Positions 61,674 through 64,000 of a stretch of DNA of 64,000 nucleotides are shown here, one piece after another; position 1 is the stretch's first letter, and the number at the start of each line of letters is the position of its first letter. Origin of the DNA: Betaproteobacteria bacterium (GTDB taxonomy: Bacteria > Pseudomonadota > Gammaproteobacteria > Burkholderiales > Rhodocyclaceae); NCBI GenBank assembly GCA_016703785.1, contig JADJBM010000030.1, positions 310,001 to 374,000 on the forward strand, written 5' to 3'. The position numbers were made by a program, and so were the translations under genes. Under the pieces are notes generated by a model, which was not told the origin of the DNA, made no database searches, and saw only the letters and a list, made by a program, of their open reading frames with translations.

Positions 61674-63671
61674 ATGCATCCACGGAAAGCCTCGTTTCAC
61701 TGCATGGATACCGCGACCTCACGTCTGCCAAACGTACAAACTTGGTATTGGACTGCGCCGCGCATCGCGGTTGGCCTGTTCGTGCTGGCTGTCGCATCCT
61801 TGCTGTGGCTGCTGCATCGCCAAGAACTGGAGGAGCAGCATACCGGCCTGATCAGCGATACGCTCTGGGTGGAGCAGAATCTGCGCTTCCAGCTTTCGCG
61901 TAGCCAGGAGCAACTACAGCAGCTCGGTCAGGATTATTTCAGTGGAAACATCCCGGACAGGCGTTTCGAGCCCCGCATCAAGAGCCTGCTTCTCAACAAT
62001 CCCGGTCTCACCCAGGTATTTGTTCTCGACGAAGGTGGGACCACGCTGCGGGGCGGCCCTGGACCAATCGGCGAAGCGATTGCCGGAGAAGGCTTGCGAC
62101 CGGAACCTTCCCAGCAGGCTTTCCGCTTGGCGCGCTCGACAGGCAATCCGGTATTCAGCGCCAATTACTTCACCAGCGGCGAATGGCTGTTCGACATCGT
62201 CGTGCCGCATTTCAGCGATGGACAGCACCTCGGCTCGATCGTCGCGGCCTACTCAATAAAAACGCTGTTAGCTGAGCAGGTGCCCTGGTGGTTTGCCCAG
62301 AAATACCGCCTTAGTGTGACAGATACGAACGGCGCCATTCTAGGCTCGAAATCGAATGTGGTTGCAGGAGAGGAAACACTCAGCCACAGCATTCCTTTCG
62401 ATCCCCCGGGGTATGGACTAGTACTCGTCTCCACGGCCTACAAGGCTGAAACCAGCCTGTTGCGCAATCTGCTCGCCCTGGTAATTGTCGGGCTCGGAGG
62501 TGGCGTCCTCGCCAGCCTATGGGCGCAGAGACGCCACATGAAAAGACGTCTCGATGCAGAGCAAGCGCTTTCCTACGAGTACGCATTCCGCAAGGCCATG
62601 GAGGATTCGTTGCTCACCGGACTTCGCGCACGCGACCTCCAGGGGAAAATCATCTATGTCAATCCGGCCTTTTGCCGTATGACCGGCTACAGCGCAACCG
62701 AGTTGATAGGCCTCTTGCCGCCAATGCCTTATTGGGCACCGGAAGAGCATGAGAATACGCTGGCCGTTCACAGGAAAGCGATGGCCGGGTTGGCACCCAG
62801 CGAAGGCGTCGAAGTCAGACTGCAGCGCAAGAATGGCGAACGCTTTGACGCCCTCATTTATGAGGCACCACTCATTGACGCTAGCGGCCTACAAACCGGT
62901 TGGATGGGTTCGGTGCTCGACATAACTGAGCGCAAGCGCGCAGCAGAACTCGCCCGGCAACAGCAGGAAAAGCTTCAATTCACCGCTCGCCTTGTCACCA
63001 TGGGCGAAATGGCGTCCACCCTAGCCCACGAACTCAACCAGCCGCTATCGGCGATTGCCAGCTACACAACAGGCTGCCTGAACCGGCTCGACGCTGGAAA
63101 CCTGCCTCAAGCTGAGCTTCGCGAAGCGCTTGGCAAGCTCGCTAGCCAGGCACAACGGGCAGGGCGTGTGATCCGTCGCATTTACGACTTCGTGCGCCGC
63201 AGCGAGCCACAGCGTACGTCATGCGACATCAATGAGATCGCCCAGGATTCGATTGGGCTAATCGAAGCCGATGCGCGCAAGCGCGGCATGGAAATAGTTC
63301 CCGATCTTGCAGCGAACCTGCCGCGTATCCAGGCCGACACAGTCATGCTCGAGCAGATTTTGCTCAATCTCATGCGCAACGGCATGGAGGCCATGCGAGC
63401 CACCGAGGCTGTACAAAGACACCTCGTAGTCAGCACTGCGCTCGCAGAGAACAGCCTGCTGGTGAGCGTCGCCGACCACGGAAGCGGTATCTCGCCGGAG
63501 GCGATCGAGCACCTATTCGAACCTTTCTACACGACCAAACCTGAAGGAATGGGCATGGGGCTAAACATCTGCCGCTCCATCATTGAATCCCACAAAGGAC
63601 GCATGTGGGTCGAAGACAATCCGAAGGGTGGAACGATCTTCTGCTTCACCCTCCCGCTGGAGGAGACATGA
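61674..63671 (+). CDS. dctB: Sensor histidine kinase (DctB-like)
   Basis: 665 residues (or 655 from ATG 61704, MDTATSRL). Membrane helix near 30-48, periplasmic sensor domain about 50-255, second helix near 265-285. A PAS domain (about 310-425), HisKA with H452 (LAHELNQPLSAI) and HATPase (NLMRNGMEAM; GSGISPEAIEHLFEPFYTT; GMGMGLNICRSI) follow. It is expected to sense dicarboxylates and drive dctPQM through DctR. Its stop overlaps the next gene. Confidence 0.92.
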   Translation: MHPRKASFHCMDTATSRLPNVQTWYWTAPRIAVGLFVLAVASLLWLLHRQELEEQHTGLISDTLWVEQNLRFQLSRSQEQLQQLGQDYFSGNIPDRRFEPRIKSLLLNNPGLTQVFVLDEGGTTLRGGPGPIGEAIAGEGLRPEPSQQAFRLARSTGNPVFSANYFTSGEWLFDIVVPHFSDGQHLGSIVAAYSIKTLLAEQVPWWFAQKYRLSVTDTNGAILGSKSNVVAGEETLSHSIPFDPPGYGLVLVSTAYKAETSLLRNLLALVIVGLGGGVLASLWAQRRHMKRRLDAEQALSYEYAFRKAMEDSLLTGLRARDLQGKIIYVNPAFCRMTGYSATELIGLLPPMPYWAPEEHENTLAVHRKAMAGLAPSEGVEVRLQRKNGERFDALIYEAPLIDASGLQTGWMGSVLDITERKRAAELARQQQEKLQFTARLVTMGEMASTLAHELNQPLSAIASYTTGCLNRLDAGNLPQAELREALGKLASQAQRAGRVIRRIYDFVRRSEPQRTSCDINEIAQDSIGLIEADARKRGMEIVPDLAANLPRIQADTVMLEQILLNLMRNGMEAMRATEAVQRHLVVSTALAENSLLVSVADHGSGISPEAIEHLFEPFYTTKPEGMGMGLNICRSIIESHKGRMWVEDNPKGGTIFCFTLPLEET

Positions 63672-64000
63672 TCGGAACCGCCTTCATAGTTGACGACGAC
63701 GAAGCCATCCGCGATGCGCTGACTTGGCTCTTCAAATCGCGTCAGGTTGCATGTCGTGAGTGGGATTCGGCAGAGGCCTTTCTTGCTGACTGGCAAAAGA
63801 GTATGCGCGGCTGTCTGGTGCTGGACGTCCGTATGGATGACATGAGTGGGCCGGAGTTGTTCGATCATCTCGCTGAGCGCGGCTCCCAGTTACCAGTGAT
63901 TTTCCTTAGCGGGCACGGCGACATACCCCTCGCCGTCGCAGCAGTAAAGAAGGGCGCCTTCGATTTCGTAGAAAAACCCTTCAATGACAACGAGCTGGTG
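63668..64000 (+). CDS. dctR: Response regulator (DctR-like, FixJ type), 3' partial
   Basis: 111 codons are present before the window ends. The receiver domain has the acidic pocket (IVDDDEA), the phospho-aspartate D53 (LVLDVRMDDMSG), S81 and the conserved K103 in VEKPF. The output domain lies outside the window. It overlaps dctB by ATGA. Confidence 0.88.
   Translation, partial: MIGTAFIVDDDEAIRDALTWLFKSRQVACREWDSAEAFLADWQKSMRGCLVLDVRMDDMSGPELFDHLAERGSQLPVIFLSGHGDIPLAVAAVKKGAFDFVEKPFNDNELV

Overview
The window is GC-rich DNA from a betaproteobacterium, most likely Rhodocyclales or a close relative (inferred). The pointers are the sulfur-oxidation gene order dsrL-J-O-P-N-R followed by cysG, the order petABC-sspA-sspB, dnaX-ybaB-recR with a 4.5S RNA gene upstream, rpsF-priB-rpsR-rplI, and the long run ndk-rlmN-pilF-rodZ-ispG-hisS-(yfgM-like)-bamB-MTase-der-hfq-hflXKC-hisZ-purA. 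An aldehyde:ferredoxin oxidoreductase operon and a C4-dicarboxylate TRAP transporter add anaerobic or respiratory versatility.

Layout. 1-7548 (+): end of a reverse-acting dsr cluster. DsrL, the DsrJOP part of the membrane complex, DsrN and CysG (siroheme supply) and DsrR serve oxidation of stored sulfur through DsrAB, which must lie upstream of the window. 7585-24721 (-): an accessory type I secretion locus. The transporter gene hlyB is at one end and hlyD at the other. Between them lie a roughly 3290-codon RTX protein with an N-terminal lipase-like domain, an RTX-protein fragment, a lipase-like N-terminal stub and two lipoprotein genes. A REP-associated (Y1) transposase with perfect 28-bp inverted ends has entered the locus. 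The RTX and hlyD genes carry several frameshifts within about 3.3 kb. 25011-28816 (-): sspB, sspA and the cytochrome bc1 complex. 29083-31866 (-): recR, ybaB, dnaX and the ffs RNA. 31885-36117 (-): tungsten-type aldehyde oxidoreductase operon (aorA, aorB, aorC, a MoaD/ThiS-like protein and an unknown 87-residue protein). 36354-41220: tRNA-Ser, ribosomal and RNA-processing genes, tRNA-Leu. 41267-57064 (-): the long housekeeping run. 57196-58377 (-): uspA and a TerC-family gene. 58477-64000: dctPQM transporter facing the dctB-dctR two-component system, with dctR cut by the window end.

The most unusual part is 8028-24721. Toxin-like secreted lipase/RTX genes, intact or broken, alternate with lipoprotein genes in translationally coupled pairs between hlyB and hlyD. 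This looks like an effector/immunity array carried by a type I secretion system. That reading is inference. Also notable are short palindromic repeats inserted in frame in dsrO, dsrN, hlyB and hlyD, a G/C homopolymer block between dsrO and dsrP, and a terminator between dctP and dctQ. All calls come from reading the sequence; no database search was run.
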